A program made the position numbers and the translations under genes. Shown here in pieces: positions 4,694 to 5,473 of a DNA stretch of 5,473 bases (within the stretch, counting starts at the first letter, position 1; every line of letters starts with the position of its first letter). The stretch is taken from the NCBI GenBank assembly GCA_023380415.1, contig JAMCRC010000006.1:1-5473 (forward strand). Reading direction: 5' to 3'. The stretch is from Patescibacteria group bacterium (GTDB taxonomy: Bacteria; Patescibacteriota; Minisyncoccia; UBA6257; GWB1-50-10). The notes below the pieces were generated by a model. It searched no databases, was not told where the DNA came from, and saw only the letters and a list, made by a program, of their open reading frames with translations.

Positions 4694-5473
4694 ATGGCCA
4701 AAATAGAGCCGAAATTACCGACCGGATTCCGCGATTACCTGCCCGACGAGGCCGAGGTGCGCGAGAATATGCTCGCCAAGATAAAGGGACAGTTCCGCTT
4801 GGCCGGTTTCGCGCCCCTTGAAACGCCCGGCCTCGAGAGAGAAGAGGTTCTGACCGGCGGCGACCCCGATTTCAAGAAGCAGATATTCCGAGCCGGCATC
4901 CCGGGCATGAAAGAGGAACTGGCCCTGCGTTTCGACCTCACGGTGCCTCTCGCGCGAGTGGCCGCGTCGTATTCGAACGCTTTGCCGCGGCCTTTCAAGC
5001 GCTACCAGGTCGGAGAGGTTTGGCGGGGAGAGCGTCCCCAGGCCGGGCGTTTCCGCGAATTCCTCCAGTGCGACGCGGACATAGTCGGTTCTCCGAGCGT
5101 CGTCGCCGATGCCGAGATCGTGAACTTGATCTATCGCGTCATGGCAGCCCTGGGTTTCCGCAATTTCCTCGTGCGGGTCAACGACCGCAAGGTATTGAAC
5201 GGCCTTCCGGAATACGCCAGGTTTCCCGCGAAGAACCTGCCTCAGGCGCTGCGGGCCATCGACAAGCTCGACAAGCAGGGCTGGAGCGAGGTGAAGAAGG
5301 AGCTGGCCTCGAAAGAAGGGGGCGGTCTCTCCGCATCGGCCATAACGGCCGTGAAAAAATTCCTGGACATCGAAAAAGGAAGCCGGATCGAAACTCTCGC
5401 CGAGGCGCGGCAGCTGCTCGCCGGCTCCAAAGATGCGGCTCAGGGGATGGACGAGCTCGCCGGTTCGTCCTTT
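4694..5473 (+). CDS. hisS: Histidyl-tRNA synthetase (3' end outside window)
   Basis: Class II aminoacyl-tRNA synthetase that charges tRNA-His. The window holds the first 260 residues of an expected 420 or so. Motif 1 region: LPTGFRDYLPDEA (8-20). The substrate-binding segment LRFDLTVPLAR follows near residue 80. Motif 2 region: FKRYQVGEVWRGERPQAGRFREFLQCDADIVG (101-132), with the invariant Arg121 and Glu122. The insertion after motif 2 contains VRVNDRKVLNGL (160-171) and AIDKLDKQGW (188-197). These resemble the archaeal/eukaryotic-like HisRS group and differ from the E. coli type, which has a LELNSIGS-like strand there. Motif 3, the two histidine-specific motifs and the anticodon-binding domain lie beyond the edge. 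The ERPQAGRFREF match and tRNA-synthetase layout argue against the HisZ paralogue, though the missing half would settle it. The start at 4694 is fixed by the promoter just upstream and by conserved sequence beginning at residue 8. Confidence 0.95.
   Translation, partial: MAKIEPKLPTGFRDYLPDEAEVRENMLAKIKGQFRLAGFAPLETPGLEREEVLTGGDPDFKKQIFRAGIPGMKEELALRFDLTVPLARVAASYSNALPRPFKRYQVGEVWRGERPQAGRFREFLQCDADIVGSPSVVADAEIVNLIYRVMAALGFRNFLVRVNDRKVLNGLPEYARFPAKNLPQALRAIDKLDKQGWSEVKKELASKEGGGLSASAITAVKKFLDIEKGSRIETLAEARQLLAGSKDAAQGMDELAGSSF

Noticed and set aside
1..5473. A novel defence, mobile or biosynthetic system
   Set aside because: All frames were read. No nuclease, transposase, toxin-antitoxin pair, CRISPR repeats, attachment sites or biosynthetic cluster is present. 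The genes are ordinary envelope and housekeeping families.
1..5473. Alternative genetic code (TGA as glycine)
   Set aside because: Four genes end naturally at TGA just after family-typical C-termini, and no in-frame TGA interrupts a conserved domain.

Overview
The window looks like chromosomal DNA from a small-genome bacterium, most likely a Patescibacteria/CPR lineage of the Parcubacteria type. This is an inference from tight gene packing, near-absence of Shine-Dalgarno sequences, and a gene set of anchored FKBP, DUF378, VKOR and a HisRS of the archaeal/eukaryotic-like clade. The DNA is GC-rich. TGA is used as a normal stop (VIT, GDPD, DUF192 and Nramp genes), so the code is standard and not the Gracilibacteria/Absconditabacteria code. 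No rRNA, tRNA, CRISPR, transposon or phage sequence is visible, and no stretch over 100 bases lacks a gene or regulatory explanation.

Layout. Positions 1-450 (+) hold the 3' part of a VKOR-family thiol oxidoreductase. Its last 60 bases overlap, tail to tail, a VIT1/CCC1-family metal transporter gene (391-903, -). A 38-base divergent gap then leads to a three-gene operon on the + strand: glycerophosphodiester phosphodiesterase (942-1622), a DUF192 protein (1627-1962) and a membrane-anchored FKBP-type prolyl isomerase (1959-2498). Two hairpin terminators (2500-2528, 2549-2575) separate this operon from a small DUF378 membrane protein (2594-2812, -). That gene diverges from an Nramp-related transporter (2888-4153, +) that lacks the canonical metal-site Asn and Met. 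A terminator at 4176-4203 serves a short secreted protein of unknown function (4248-4616, -). This diverges from hisS (4694 to the window edge, +), which is cut off before motif 3.

How it fits together. Most products are envelope-related: disulfide formation (VKOR), metal transport (VIT, Nramp-related), extracytoplasmic folding (FKBP), phosphodiester breakdown (GDPD), and small membrane or secreted proteins (DUF378, the unknown). HisRS is the housekeeping exception. No multi-gene defence or biosynthetic system is visible. The most notable pattern is regulatory. At five of the six starts that lie behind an intergenic gap, a -10-like hexamer sits 6-9 bases before the ATG and there is no Shine-Dalgarno sequence, which predicts leaderless or nearly leaderless mRNAs. 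Two divergent gene pairs have overlapping, face-to-face promoters.
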